Positions 52,680 to 61,208 of a stretch of DNA of 64,000 bases are shown here, piece by piece. The stretch covers positions 4,650,001 to 4,714,000 of the forward strand of contig CP143430.1 in the NCBI GenBank assembly GCA_039636795.1, read 5' to 3'. The notes beneath the pieces were generated by a model. That model had not been told where the DNA came from and ran no database searches. It saw nothing but the letters and a program-made list of their open reading frames with translations. Both the position numbers and the translations under genes were made by a program. Source of the DNA: Micrococcaceae bacterium Sec5.1. GTDB taxonomy: Bacteria; Actinomycetota; Actinomycetes; Actinomycetales; Micrococcaceae. Every line of letters starts with the position of its first letter. Within the stretch, counting starts at the first letter, position 1.

Positions 52680-52756
52680 CTAGGTGGTGGAATGCCCCAA
52701 AGATAGGTGCTGCGTGGCGCTATCTAGGTGGTGGGGAAAGGTGGTCTAGGTGGTGG
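52680..52756 (-). promoter_or_regulatory. Direct repeats spaced about 22 bp upstream of the RiPP operon
   Basis: CTAGGTGGTGG occurs at 52680-52690, 52724-52734 and 52746-52756, with a weaker copy (ATAGGTGCTGC) at 52703. Spacings of about 22 and 21-23 bases put all copies on the same helical face. The set fills most of the gap between the lipoprotein stop and the operon start. Confidence 0.65.
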
Positions 52757-52759
52757 GAA

Positions 52760-53275
52760 TCAATGCCCGATCATCTCGAGACAACCGCCGTCCATAATGC
52801 TTCCATCTGGGGCGATGCCCACCTCGCCCTCGAGCGAAACGTATCCATGGACGCAACCACCGCTTGGCGCTGCAGCTCCGAATCTGACGCCGCTGCCGAT
52901 ATCGTCTGTCTGAATCTCACTTTTGTTCAGACCTACGGATTCCAGGGCCTGACTCACCTTCTCTGGGTTCGCTTGCGTCCCCAGTGATGTGAGTGCCACA
53001 CGTGCCGGCTCAAGGTACGCCTCCAGCCGCGTCTTCATGTCCGGGGATAAGGACCTTCGCTGGCGATAAGTTTCATTCGCGGCCATTGCTGCGTCACCGT
53101 CGTAGAACGCGCAGTTTCTGTCCGGCATAGGCTCAGTGCCCGCGCTGGGGCAGGCTGCCGTGGGTGTGGGAGTGGTCGACTCAGAAGTGACTGTAACTGG
53201 CGTCCCGCAGCCCGCCACGGTGAGAGCTGACACCGCAGTTAGTGTGAGCCCGACGGACCATCGTATTTTCCCCAT
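52760..53275 (-). CDS. Hypothetical lipoprotein
   Basis: A 171-residue protein with a lipoprotein signal (VGLTLTAVSALTVAGCG; lipobox VAGC) and Thr/Ser/Pro-rich linker, then a small domain (YLEPARVALTSLGTQANPEK; GVRFGAAAPSGGC). ATG 53275 follows AGGG. It lies upstream of the RiPP operon on the same strand. Role unknown; it may be unrelated. Confidence 0.75.
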   Translation of the reverse strand: MGKIRWSVGLTLTAVSALTVAGCGTPVTVTSESTTPTPTAACPSAGTEPMPDRNCAFYDGDAAMAANETYRQRRSLSPDMKTRLEAYLEPARVALTSLGTQANPEKVSQALESVGLNKSEIQTDDIGSGVRFGAAAPSGGCVHGYVSLEGEVGIAPDGSIMDGGCLEMIGH

Positions 53276-53386
53276 TCAAGGACCCTACGGGATGGGCTCC
53301 GGCAGGCATAGGCAATTTAGCTATCGATTTGATATTCTTGCGTTTGCCCTTCACACGCGTATCGAAGAATCTTTGGGGGACCTACG

Positions 53387-53794
53387 ATGAACGCGAAGTC
53401 AACCATGCGGATCCGAAGCTACTGGCTAGGGTTAGCCATCTCTTATGGGCTCGCCCTCACAGTTGCGACTGTGGCAGATTGGCCATGGCCCCTGGTTGTT
53501 CTGGGTGTATTTATCCTGTTCATCATCCTGCAGGGACTCCACTATGGTCAGATCGGCCGCAAGGTCCATCGGGAGCCGGCCTCAGATGCACCAGCGATTA
53601 GCCTTCTGGCCTCCGCATTCACGGCTGCGGCGATCCTCATTCATGGAACGTCCATGGCGTTCTGGGCCGGACCCCTCCTGGGATTGGTCACAGCCGTCGT
53701 CATGTATTTGGTCCTGGCTAAGTATGGCCGGTTTTACAGTCCGTCTTCTGGGGGCGCTGATCAGCCTTCGGAGCAGGCAATTCATGACGCGTAG
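53387..53794 (+). CDS. Hypothetical membrane protein
   Basis: A 135-residue four-span protein (YWLGLAISYGLALTVATVAD; PLVVLGVFILFIILQGL; AFTAAAILIHGTSMAFWAG; LLGLVTAVVMYLVLAKYGRF) with a hydrophilic C-terminus. ATG 53387 follows GGGGGAC. It is divergent from the lipoprotein gene. Function unknown. Confidence 0.7.
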   Translation: MNAKSTMRIRSYWLGLAISYGLALTVATVADWPWPLVVLGVFILFIILQGLHYGQIGRKVHREPASDAPAISLLASAFTAAAILIHGTSMAFWAGPLLGLVTAVVMYLVLAKYGRFYSPSSGGADQPSEQAIHDA

Positions 53795-53845
53795 TCGTGA
53801 ATTATCGTCTAGATGAACCTACTTCCGAACGGGATGGAACTGAGA

Positions 53846-54031
53846 ATGAAGATTTTGTCTCTAATCGGAGCAGCGCTGTTCTTGTTGGCGGCTTCCATGA
53901 TGTTCTTCAGTAAGCCTTGGGTGGGCGTTTTATTTCTGGCCGTCGCGGCCGCCCTAGTTGCCACATCGCGGATTTCCGAAAAGCAGCAACAAACTCCGCA
54001 AGACATTAAGCCGCAGAACCCCGAGGCGTGA
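53846..54031 (+). CDS. Small two-span membrane protein
   Basis: A 61-residue protein from ATG 53846 (GGAACTGAG before it); ATG 53813 or 53837 in frame are alternatives. It is LSLIGAALFLLAASMMFF and VGVLFLAVAAALVATS with a charged, Gln-rich tail. Function unknown. Confidence 0.55.
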   Translation: MKILSLIGAALFLLAASMMFFSKPWVGVLFLAVAAALVATSRISEKQQQTPQDIKPQNPEA

Positions 54032-54149
54032 CGGCCCCAACCACGCAAGGAAAATGTCTGCGCCTCGACATAACTTGTCCCAGGGTGACAAGAGTAGCCC
54101 TATCGTCTACGAGAGGAATTCGCCATCCCTATCCGATCCCTAGGCCGGC

Positions 54150-55400
54150 ATGGCTGCTAGGCCCGGTCGATTGAACCAGCCGTCTCTGAATGAATCTCAC
54201 GCTGCAGGTCGCTCGGAGCACTCCAGATTGGTAGGGACGGCGCTGCTTATTGTCCTCTACATTCCGGCTGGCGCCGTCATGATGATCTTGACTATTGCCT
54301 TAGCGCCCGGATGGATTGTATTCACCAACGGTCATGTCATCGATTTTGTTCGGCTAAAGAAACTTCTAGAAATCTTCGCGCTCGATACGAGCGGATTGGC
54401 TGGTTTTCTTGCATTTGGGGGGCTGCTGTTAGCCATTAACCGAATCGAAATGAAGTCTCATGATAGCCCTGACGCGGACGGGGCGGTCAGAACATTTATC
54501 CTTCTGCGCTTTCGTAATTCCATACAATGGGCTGCAGTCATCGGAGCATCCACTGCTCCCGCGGGAGGGCTGATCTGGATTATTACGAACGTCGACCACG
54601 TTGACTGGCTCAGGTCGATTATCGGAGTTGCAGTGACATCTCTTGCTTTGTGGACGGTCTTGCTTCTAGCCGTACCAAGCAGCGGCTATTTCGGGCTGCA
54701 GTCTGTCGCTAAGACATGGAATTTAAACCACACTGCCTTTCGAAGAGACATGATCCTTCAAAATTGGGGAGGCCGCTGGAGAACAAACATACAGCAGACC
54801 CCACCGCGCCGGTGGTACCTGTGGCACGTTGCCTGGAGATGGCTAATCATTGCTTTCGGTGCTACCTGCGTCGTTCTCTTGCTCGCCGAGATGACGGACG
54901 AGGTCAAGCCGGATTGGGGCAACCCCGCGACGGCATCAGTGGCGCTAAGTTTGTTCCTCTTCAACGCTTACGTTGGAGGCGTTACCCTTCTCATCGCCGG
55001 GTGGCTTGCAGAAACAGGAATCACTGCGGTGAACCGGGGTTGGCGCAAGACGGGGGTCGTCCTTAAGAGCCTGGCCCTTTTCCTAGGGCCTGCCATAGCT
55101 ATAGCCACCATCGGATTTGCTTATCTCCCGCTTGCGGTCATGGTTTGGATCATTGCTGCCACACAGGTGGCTTATGTACTCGGCCTTTTGAACGACGGAG
55201 ATCTTCACCATGGGATTTGGTGGCCAGTACGCGGCATGATTCTGAACGCAAGATTGCAGTCGCAACGTTGGGCACACTTTAGGTGGAAAAGACTTGACGA
55301 AACGCTCCGGTCCGGCCTTTGTGAACTTCCCAGCAGGGAACGAAAGCGCAAGGAGAAAGAAATTTCCCGTTGGCACGATCGCCTCAGCAATTTCATGTAG
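54150..55400 (+). CDS. Multi-span membrane protein, unknown
   Basis: A 416-residue membrane protein with about eight spans (TALLIVLYIPAGAVMMILTI; ALWTVLLLAVPSSGYFGL; WLIIAFGATCVVLLLAEM; LALFLGPAIAIATIGFAYL) and a basic C-terminal cytoplasmic tail (RLQSQRWAHFRWKRLDETL). The DNA is more AT-rich than the rest of the window, so it may have been acquired. No family recognised. Start ATG 54150 has no clear ribosome site. Confidence 0.65.
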   Translation: MAARPGRLNQPSLNESHAAGRSEHSRLVGTALLIVLYIPAGAVMMILTIALAPGWIVFTNGHVIDFVRLKKLLEIFALDTSGLAGFLAFGGLLLAINRIEMKSHDSPDADGAVRTFILLRFRNSIQWAAVIGASTAPAGGLIWIITNVDHVDWLRSIIGVAVTSLALWTVLLLAVPSSGYFGLQSVAKTWNLNHTAFRRDMILQNWGGRWRTNIQQTPPRRWYLWHVAWRWLIIAFGATCVVLLLAEMTDEVKPDWGNPATASVALSLFLFNAYVGGVTLLIAGWLAETGITAVNRGWRKTGVVLKSLALFLGPAIAIATIGFAYLPLAVMVWIIAATQVAYVLGLLNDGDLHHGIWWPVRGMILNARLQSQRWAHFRWKRLDETLRSGLCELPSRERKRKEKEISRWHDRLSNFM

Positions 55401-55494
55401 TCCCTGGTCACATCTACTTCCGCACGACATGCGTCGGAGACGTCAGCTTGTCATTCGCGGCGCAAACGATCGGGTCCCATACCGAACGACAAAG

Positions 55495-55531
55495 GGTGGA
55501 TTAGTGCAAAGAGGCTTTGCACCAACCCACC
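55495..55531. terminator. Bidirectional terminator
   Basis: GTGCAAAG (55504-55511) and CTTTGCAC (55515-55522) are perfect complements with outer GGTGG/CCACC pairing and two mismatches between. It separates the membrane protein gene (+) and the MFS gene (-). Confidence 0.65.
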
Positions 55532-55542
55532 CCGAAGAAGCC

Positions 55543-56865
55543 CTACAAAACCGTCGTCCGCGAGAGCGACAGATCCTTCGTTTCCCGGAAGAACAGAACA
55601 ACAACGACGGCGGACACGAGGGCCATGCCCATCAAGTAGAAGGCGGGAGCGAGCGGCGTCCCGAAGCCCGCTACGAGCCCGGTAGCAACGAACGGCGCGG
55701 TCCCGCCGAACAGCACGTATGCCAGCGTGTACCCAATCGCGGAACCCGAGGCACGCACGGACGAAGGGAACATCTCCACCAAAGCCGGCACATTGGACGT
55801 ACCGATCACGGCGACCAAGGCGCCTAAGATGCTCGTGCCCAGGATTGCGAAACCAAGTCCCAGTGGCATGATCGAGAAGGCCGGAATCGTCATGACGACG
55901 AATCCCACACACGCCACCAGCAGCATCCGTTTGCGTCCGTAGCGGTCACTGGCACGCGCCGCCAGAGGGCAGACCGCCGTGTAGACGAGCATCGTAATCA
56001 CACTCGTGATCATCGACTCCGTACTGGAGTAATGAAGGCTTGAGGTCATGTACGCAATCATGTAGCTGCTCATCAGGTAGTAAGCGATGGCGTTTGTGAT
56101 GCTGTATCCGAAGAGCGTGAAGATCTGCCGGGCGCAGAGACGAATTGCATCACCCAGCGGCTTCTTAGCCACGTCGCCCTTCTTCTCCAAACCACGGAAA
56201 ACGGGGGTGTCGTCCACTCTGGACCGAATGTACAAACCGATCAGACCCAGCGGCGCAGCGAGAAGGAATGGGATGCGCCAGCCCCAAGCTTGAAGGTCGG
56301 CGGTGCTCAAGGTCGCGGTGATGGCTGCTCCCAGCAGCGCACCCGCTACGGAAGCCAGACCAACAGTGGCCGGGATGATGCTGGCATAGGTCGCCCGCTT
56401 CCCTTCCGGCGCGTACTCCACGATGAACGCGGAAGACCCCGTGTACTCGCCACCGGTCGTGAACCCCTGAACCGCCCGGAACAGGAACAGCAGGACAGGA
56501 GCCCACACTCCGATCACTGCGAACGTCGGCAGGATGCCAATGCAGAACGTCGCCGCGCTCATGATCACCACGCACAGGCCGAGCATCTTGTTCCGCCCAA
56601 TCCGGTCACCGTAGCGTCCAAAGAAAGCCGCCCCGAGCGGCCTCGCGATGAAGCCGCCGGCGAAGATCGCCCACACGGCCAGAAGTGACGCCGTCGTGGA
56701 GTAATCGGGGAAGAAGAGCTTGGCGATGGTGACGGACATGACTGCATAAGCCGCGGAGTCGAACCATTCGACGAAATTTCCGACGGCGGCCGCCGCGGCG
56801 ACGCGCTTCAGGCTGCGCCGGGGGGAAGACTCAGTTTCAGCAACTTTCTCGGTCATCGTATTCAT
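55543..56865 (-). CDS. MHS-family MFS transporter
   Basis: A 440-residue 12-span carrier of the metabolite:H+ symporter subfamily: FARPLGAAFFG-like loop GGFIARPLGAAFFGRYGDRI near residue 75 and TGGEYTGSSAFIVEYAPEGK near 140 are the family signatures. It imports a carboxylate or betaine-type compound with protons. Its stop lies close to a terminator and its start overlaps the acyl-CoA synthetase stop, so its substrate is probably the acid activated by that enzyme. Confidence 0.92.
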   Translation of the reverse strand: MNTMTEKVAETESSPRRSLKRVAAAAAVGNFVEWFDSAAYAVMSVTIAKLFFPDYSTTASLLAVWAIFAGGFIARPLGAAFFGRYGDRIGRNKMLGLCVVIMSAATFCIGILPTFAVIGVWAPVLLFLFRAVQGFTTGGEYTGSSAFIVEYAPEGKRATYASIIPATVGLASVAGALLGAAITATLSTADLQAWGWRIPFLLAAPLGLIGLYIRSRVDDTPVFRGLEKKGDVAKKPLGDAIRLCARQIFTLFGYSITNAIAYYLMSSYMIAYMTSSLHYSSTESMITSVITMLVYTAVCPLAARASDRYGRKRMLLVACVGFVVMTIPAFSIMPLGLGFAILGTSILGALVAVIGTSNVPALVEMFPSSVRASGSAIGYTLAYVLFGGTAPFVATGLVAGFGTPLAPAFYLMGMALVSAVVVVLFFRETKDLSLSRTTVL

Positions 56866-58457
56866 GATTGTTGTCCTTCGAGGTGGGGAGAGGCTACAAC
56901 GTGTGGGAGTTCGCGGAGCTGGGCCCGCTGGACTTTTCCGGTGGCCGACTTCGGCAACGCGGTGACGTATTCAATGAATCGCGGGTACGCGAAGCGGGAG
57001 AAGTTCTTCTTCACGTGAGCCACGATGGTTTCGCTCAGGGCCGCTCCCCCAGAGTGACCGGGCACCAATTCGATCCAGGCCTTGATGGACTGGCCGCGGA
57101 GCTCGTCGGGCACGCCTGTGACGGACACGTCCCGCACGGGATCGAGTTCGCGAATGACTGCCTCCAGCTCATAGGGCCCCACCCGGTAGCCGGACGTTTT
57201 GATGACGTCGTCGGTCCTCCCCAGGAACCAGAAATAGCCGTCGTCGTCTGCGTAGGCTTGGTCCTTGGTGTGGTACCAGCCGCCCCCGAATGCGCTGGCG
57301 GACGCCTCCGGCATGTTCCAGTATCCCAAGGGAAATTGGGGGTTGGAGCGTGCCCGGAGGCAGATCTCGCCGGTCTCACCGACGGGGACTTCCTGCTCGT
57401 TTTCGTCCAGCAGGCGGACCTCCCATCCAGGAAGTGGACGGCCCATCGAGCCGGGCTTCACCGGCACATCTGGGTAGTTGCCCAACAGCGGGTAGGACTC
57501 CGTGGAACCGTAATAATCCAGCAGCGTCACCCGGTACTGCGTTTCGAACCACGCGATCAGGTCCGGCGTCAGCGGCTCATTGGACGAGCAAACCGTCCGC
57601 AGGGACAGCGGGAAGCGTGTACCGGCGTCGGGCACTTCCTCGCGCATCTTCCGCAGAAATGTCGGGTTGACCAGAGCGCTGGTGACGCCGTGGCGACTCA
57701 TGCTGTCCAGCAGGGCTGCGGGGTCGAAGCCGCCGTTGGGCCGGAAAACCAAGTGTGTTGCGCCTAGCCGGAGCGGTCCCATGAGCTTGGCCAGCGACCA
57801 TGCCCAATCGCCCGCACCGTAGAAAACATCGCCGTCGCCGATCTGGTGGCAGTACTCGAACTCGTTGTGGCCCAGGAGGGTCCGGTGGGCGTGGACGATT
57901 CCCTTCGCCCGGCCGGTGGTGCCCGAGGTGTAGAAGATCAGGGCGGGGTCGTTGGCTTTGGTTTCGACGTCCTGGAATTCTGCTTCGGCGGCGGCGATGT
58001 CTGGGCTGTCGATGTCGATGAACGTGCCTTCGTAATCCTTGAACAGGTGCTTCGCAGACTCCTCGGCGATGATCACTGACGCGCCGCTGTCCTCTAACCG
58101 GAACCGGATGGGCTCCGCGGCCCAGAGCAGGGACATCGTGACCAGGATGGCACCGGTCCGGAGCACACCGAGGTAGGCAGCCGGGGTGTCTGCGCGTTGC
58201 GGGAGAAGGACTGCGACCCGATCGCCCTTCTTGATGCCGGCTTTTTGCAGGGTGGCGGCGATCTGCCGGGAACGGTCCTGGATTTCGCCCCAGTTCACCT
58301 CGCGGTGACCTTCGACGGCGGACTCCAGGATGAGCGCGCGCTTGTCCCTTGGGTGCCGGTCGGCGACGTCGACGGCCATGTTGTAGAGCTCTGGAACCTC
58401 CCAGCGGTGGCTGTTCCGCAGTTCGGTGTAGCGGTCTTGGGTTGCTGTGGTTGTCAT
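56862..58457 (-). CDS. AMP-dependent acyl-CoA synthetase
   Basis: A 531-residue ANL-family ligase: LIFYTSGTTGRAKGIVHAHR (P-loop, about 190), GSTESYPLLGNY (about 320), WYHTKDQAYADDDGYFWFLG near 400 and the catalytic lysine region SATGKVQRAQLRE near 510. The pattern is closest to medium-chain or aromatic acid CoA ligases. Start ATG 58457. It is 18 bases after the hydratase gene stop and overlaps the MFS gene. Confidence 0.92.
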   Translation of the reverse strand: MTTTATQDRYTELRNSHRWEVPELYNMAVDVADRHPRDKRALILESAVEGHREVNWGEIQDRSRQIAATLQKAGIKKGDRVAVLLPQRADTPAAYLGVLRTGAILVTMSLLWAAEPIRFRLEDSGASVIIAEESAKHLFKDYEGTFIDIDSPDIAAAEAEFQDVETKANDPALIFYTSGTTGRAKGIVHAHRTLLGHNEFEYCHQIGDGDVFYGAGDWAWSLAKLMGPLRLGATHLVFRPNGGFDPAALLDSMSRHGVTSALVNPTFLRKMREEVPDAGTRFPLSLRTVCSSNEPLTPDLIAWFETQYRVTLLDYYGSTESYPLLGNYPDVPVKPGSMGRPLPGWEVRLLDENEQEVPVGETGEICLRARSNPQFPLGYWNMPEASASAFGGGWYHTKDQAYADDDGYFWFLGRTDDVIKTSGYRVGPYELEAVIRELDPVRDVSVTGVPDELRGQSIKAWIELVPGHSGGAALSETIVAHVKKNFSRFAYPRFIEYVTALPKSATGKVQRAQLRELPHVVASPHLEGQQS

Positions 58458-58475
58458 GGTTTTTATCCCGTCCTT

Positions 58476-59240
58476 TCAGCGGCGGCCGGCAAGGAATCGG
58501 GCCATTTCGCGCTGCGGTTCCCCGGTGCCGTAGGCCTCCCGATGGACACGCTTGGCTTCTGCCATGGCGTCGCTGAGGTCGTCGTCTTCCAAGCTGCGCA
58601 GGCGGTTCTTGGTCAAGCGAACGGCGCCCGGGGGAAGGAGGCTCAAACGTGCGGCGAGATCCTTTGCGTAGCCCAGCACGCCGCCGTCGTCCGCCAAGTA
58701 GTTTAGGAGGCCCAGACGCTGAGCTTCGGCAGCATCCACGAGTTCGCCGGTGAGGACGAACTGGGAGGTCTTGGACTTGCCGAGGATGCTCCACATGGCC
58801 CAGATGCCGGTGATGCTGGGGATGCCGGAGAGGACTTCGGGCTGGCCCATGCGGACTTTGGAGTCGCCGACGCGGAGATCGGCAAGGAGCGAATACTGGA
58901 ACCCGGAGCCGGCGGCGACTCCGTTGACCGCCGCGATCGTGATCTGGTCGAGGTTGCGGACGGCGCGGTAGAGGCGGTCGAAACCGTCGATCCAAGCTTC
59001 CGCCGACTCGTGATCCTCAGGGTTCATGGAGGCGGTCTCGGCCAGGTCCTGTCCGGCGCAGAACGCCCGGCCGCTGCCAGTGAGGATCACCGTGCGGACC
59101 TCGTTGTTGCCTTTGAGGCCTTCCAGGTAGTCGATGAGTTCGCTGCGCATCGCTTCGGTCCAGGCGTTGAGCTTGTCCGGGCGGTTGAGGGTGATGATGG
59201 CGGTGGGGCCGGTTTGTTCGAAGAGGACGTCCTGGGACAT
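58476..59240 (-). CDS. Enoyl-CoA hydratase/isomerase
   Basis: A 254-residue crotonase: TLNRPDKLNAWTEAM near residue 20, GSGRAFCAGQDLAETASMN near 65 and NGVAAGSGFQYSLLADLRV near 105 form the CoA and oxyanion site. The catalytic Glu positions are seen in GQPEVLSGIPS. ATG 59240 follows AAAGGA. First gene of the minus-strand operon with the ligase and the MHS carrier, divergent from the LysR gene that likely regulates it. Together they import and start degradation of an unknown organic acid. Confidence 0.9.
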   Translation of the reverse strand: MSQDVLFEQTGPTAIITLNRPDKLNAWTEAMRSELIDYLEGLKGNNEVRTVILTGSGRAFCAGQDLAETASMNPEDHESAEAWIDGFDRLYRAVRNLDQITIAAVNGVAAGSGFQYSLLADLRVGDSKVRMGQPEVLSGIPSITGIWAMWSILGKSKTSQFVLTGELVDAAEAQRLGLLNYLADDGGVLGYAKDLAARLSLLPPGAVRLTKNRLRSLEDDDLSDAMAEAKRVHREAYGTGEPQREMARFLAGRR

Positions 59241-59355
59241 TGGGGAGATTCCTTTGGTTCGTTGGGGCTTCTTGAGTCCCATCTGACCATCGGCGAATGT
59301 GACCCGTCTAACATCAATATCTACTCGACTTGATACCAAACTGATATGGTGCGGC

Positions 59356-60252
59356 ATGGACTTCCACCATCTCAAGTACTTTGTGGTCCTCTCTGAGGAG
59401 CTTCATTTCGGCCGGGCAGCGCAACGTCTGCACATGGCCCAGCCGCCACTTTCGCAGCGGATCAAGGACCTGGAGAAAGAACTCGGGGTGGAGCTGTTTC
59501 ATCGGCGGCGCACTGGCGTGGAGCTGTCTGAGGCGGGCGCATTGTTGCTGGAGCATGCGCGCGGGGTCTTGGATCACATGGCCATGGCGCAGGAATCGAT
59601 GCGGCGGATCCGGCCTGGAGCGTCAGGCATCCTCCAAGCGGCGGTCCCGCCGGATACGAATCCCGTGGCGCTGTCCACGATGGTTTCTTCGTTTAGCTCG
59701 CTTGCCCCTGATGTTCTATTGAACCTGCACGAGCTCACCACCGTTGAGCAAGTGGAGCGACTGCGCGACGGCGAACTGGACGTAGCGGTGGTCCGTCACC
59801 CTTTGAGCAGCGTGGGTTTCGAGTCGGGGCCGGTGTTTTCCCGGGCCCTAGGGGTGGTGCTGAATGCTTCGCATCCACTGGCCTCTTTGGATTCTGCACG
59901 GCTGGGCGACCTGCCCGGGAATCCGTTGATCATCTTCCCGCGGCACATGGCCCCTACCTTGTACGACTCGTTCCTGCATACGTGCAGGGACGCCGGGTAT
60001 CTTCCTGCGGCCATTGTTCATGCCCGAAACCAGCACTTCACGCACGGGCTGATCATGGCCGGCCGGGGCGTGCACTTCAACGAGGAGCCGTGGACCCCGC
60101 TGCCTTCGGGGATTGTGTGGCGGCCATTGGTAGGTGACCCGCTGGCTTGGCGGACTTCGGCACTGTGGTTGAAGAGCCGTCGGTCAGCGGAGACGGACGC
60201 GTTCGTGGCGGCTGTGGGTGCGGGGCTTGAGGCGGGTGGGCACGGGCGATGA
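59356..60252 (+). CDS. LysR-family regulator
   Basis: A 298-residue LysR: HHLKYFVVLSEELHFGRAAQ, PPLSQRIKDLEKELGVELFH (HTH, residues 3-55) and an effector domain with DGELDVAVVRHPLSSVGF. ATG 59356 is preceded by a weak ribosome site; an upstream in-frame start at 59299 overlaps the control region. Divergent from the enoyl-CoA hydratase operon, with TATC...GATA elements between (59311-59340). Confidence 0.9.
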   Translation: MDFHHLKYFVVLSEELHFGRAAQRLHMAQPPLSQRIKDLEKELGVELFHRRRTGVELSEAGALLLEHARGVLDHMAMAQESMRRIRPGASGILQAAVPPDTNPVALSTMVSSFSSLAPDVLLNLHELTTVEQVERLRDGELDVAVVRHPLSSVGFESGPVFSRALGVVLNASHPLASLDSARLGDLPGNPLIIFPRHMAPTLYDSFLHTCRDAGYLPAAIVHARNQHFTHGLIMAGRGVHFNEEPWTPLPSGIVWRPLVGDPLAWRTSALWLKSRRSAETDAFVAAVGAGLEAGGHGR

Positions 60253-60289
60253 AGGGCCTTTAGTTGCCCCTCATGGACAGTGATGCGGT

Positions 60290-60323
60290 GTCAGAACTAT
60301 ACCGATAGGGGTATAGTTCTGAC
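60290..60323. terminator. 14-bp perfect hairpin, terminator or AbiE operator
   Basis: GTCAGAACTATACC (60290-60303) and GGTATAGTTCTGAC (60310-60323) pair perfectly with a six-base loop and a following TTTTAT. Either a rho-independent terminator of the LysR gene or an inverted repeat bound by the AbiEi-like protein. Confidence 0.6.
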
Positions 60324-60379
60324 GTTTTATCTCGTTCCGCCGAATGGCAAAACCATACCGTTGACGGTAGACTTTTGAC

Positions 60380-60916
60380 ATGAGGGCAACCTATCGGGAC
60401 GCGCTGCGTCAGATCGCTTACGACAACCATGGTTATGTCACAACCGCGAATGCAGTGACCGCTGGCGTCCCCGCCGTGGAACTGCCGAAGCTCACAGCCC
60501 GTGGCGGCCTCGATCACGTCGGATACGGCCTCTACCGCATGACCGACATTCCTCCGACGGACGATGATCAGTTCGCCGAAGCTACACTACGCGCTGGAGA
60601 CGACGCCTACCTCCGCGGCGAATCTGTCCTGGCACTTCTCGGCCTAGGGGACGTGAACCTTACGAAAATCACCGTTGGGACGGACCGTCGTGTCCGCCGC
60701 GCAATGCCCCCCTTTGTAAAGGTCACCAAGGCTCAGGCCGGTACGACTTTAACTCGCTACCGCGGGATCCGCGCCCAGCAGCTCAGCGAAGCTCTCCTCG
60801 AATGTCTGGGCCGGGTCCCCAGCACGCGACTGCGAGATGCGGCAGTCAAGGCCCGTGCTGAGGGACTACTGACTACGGCGGAGTGGAACCGTTTGCGCAA
60901 GGAGCTCGCCGCATGA
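60380..60916 (+). CDS. AbiEi-type antitoxin
   Basis: A 178-residue protein with an N-terminal winged helix (AYDNHGYVTTANAVTAGVP, GGLDHVGYGLYRM) and a C-terminal domain (LRGESVLALLGLGDVNLTKI, ITVGTDRRVRRAMP) as in type IV antitoxins of the AbiEi family. Such proteins repress their own operon and counteract the AbiEii nucleotidyltransferase toxin. ATG 60380 has no Shine-Dalgarno, so it may be leaderless. A palindrome lies 60 bases before. Its toxin partner downstream is truncated. Confidence 0.82.
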   Translation: MRATYRDALRQIAYDNHGYVTTANAVTAGVPAVELPKLTARGGLDHVGYGLYRMTDIPPTDDDQFAEATLRAGDDAYLRGESVLALLGLGDVNLTKITVGTDRRVRRAMPPFVKVTKAQAGTTLTRYRGIRAQQLSEALLECLGRVPSTRLRDAAVKARAEGLLTTAEWNRLRKELAA

Positions 60917-60919
60917 GCT

Positions 60920-61075
60920 ATGACACCCCACCTCGTAACCTCGCCGCCCAAACCAGAGAATGGAAAACTAGAGGTAGACGAAAACGTCACCCTTCGTCAG
61001 AGGACGACAATGGCTCTGGTCGTGATCGGGCAAATGCTTCCCGAGGGCGCGGTGAAAGGTGGCGGCGCGTGCTGA
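60920..61075 (+). pseudogene. Truncated AbiEii toxin remnant
   Basis: In the frame starting at ATG 60920 the 51-codon peptide includes ENVTLRQRTTMALVVIG, QMLPEGAVKGG and then a stop. The segment LPEGAVKGG is the start of the AbiEii nucleotidyltransferase core (usually KGGTAL..R.G). After GGAC the frame ends at TGA 61073-61075, so the catalytic part is missing. It overlaps the AbiEi stop region. Confidence 0.6.
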
Positions 61076-61208
61076 TCTCCCGACCTTCGAGCCTGCTAGC
61101 GATTCACCTGGACACCCCCTCCAACCTCTTTTGGTCGCTGTGTCAAATTCGACACAAAGCGTCGTACACCCTTGATATGGTGAACGAAAATTCAGTGGAA
61201 GGTTGGTA

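Noticed and set aside
57577..58995. Long minus-strand open frame of 472 codons
   Set aside because: It overlaps the acyl-CoA synthetase and hydratase genes on the same strand in another frame; its product is Arg/Pro/His-rich low-complexity sequence typical of shadow frames in high-GC DNA.
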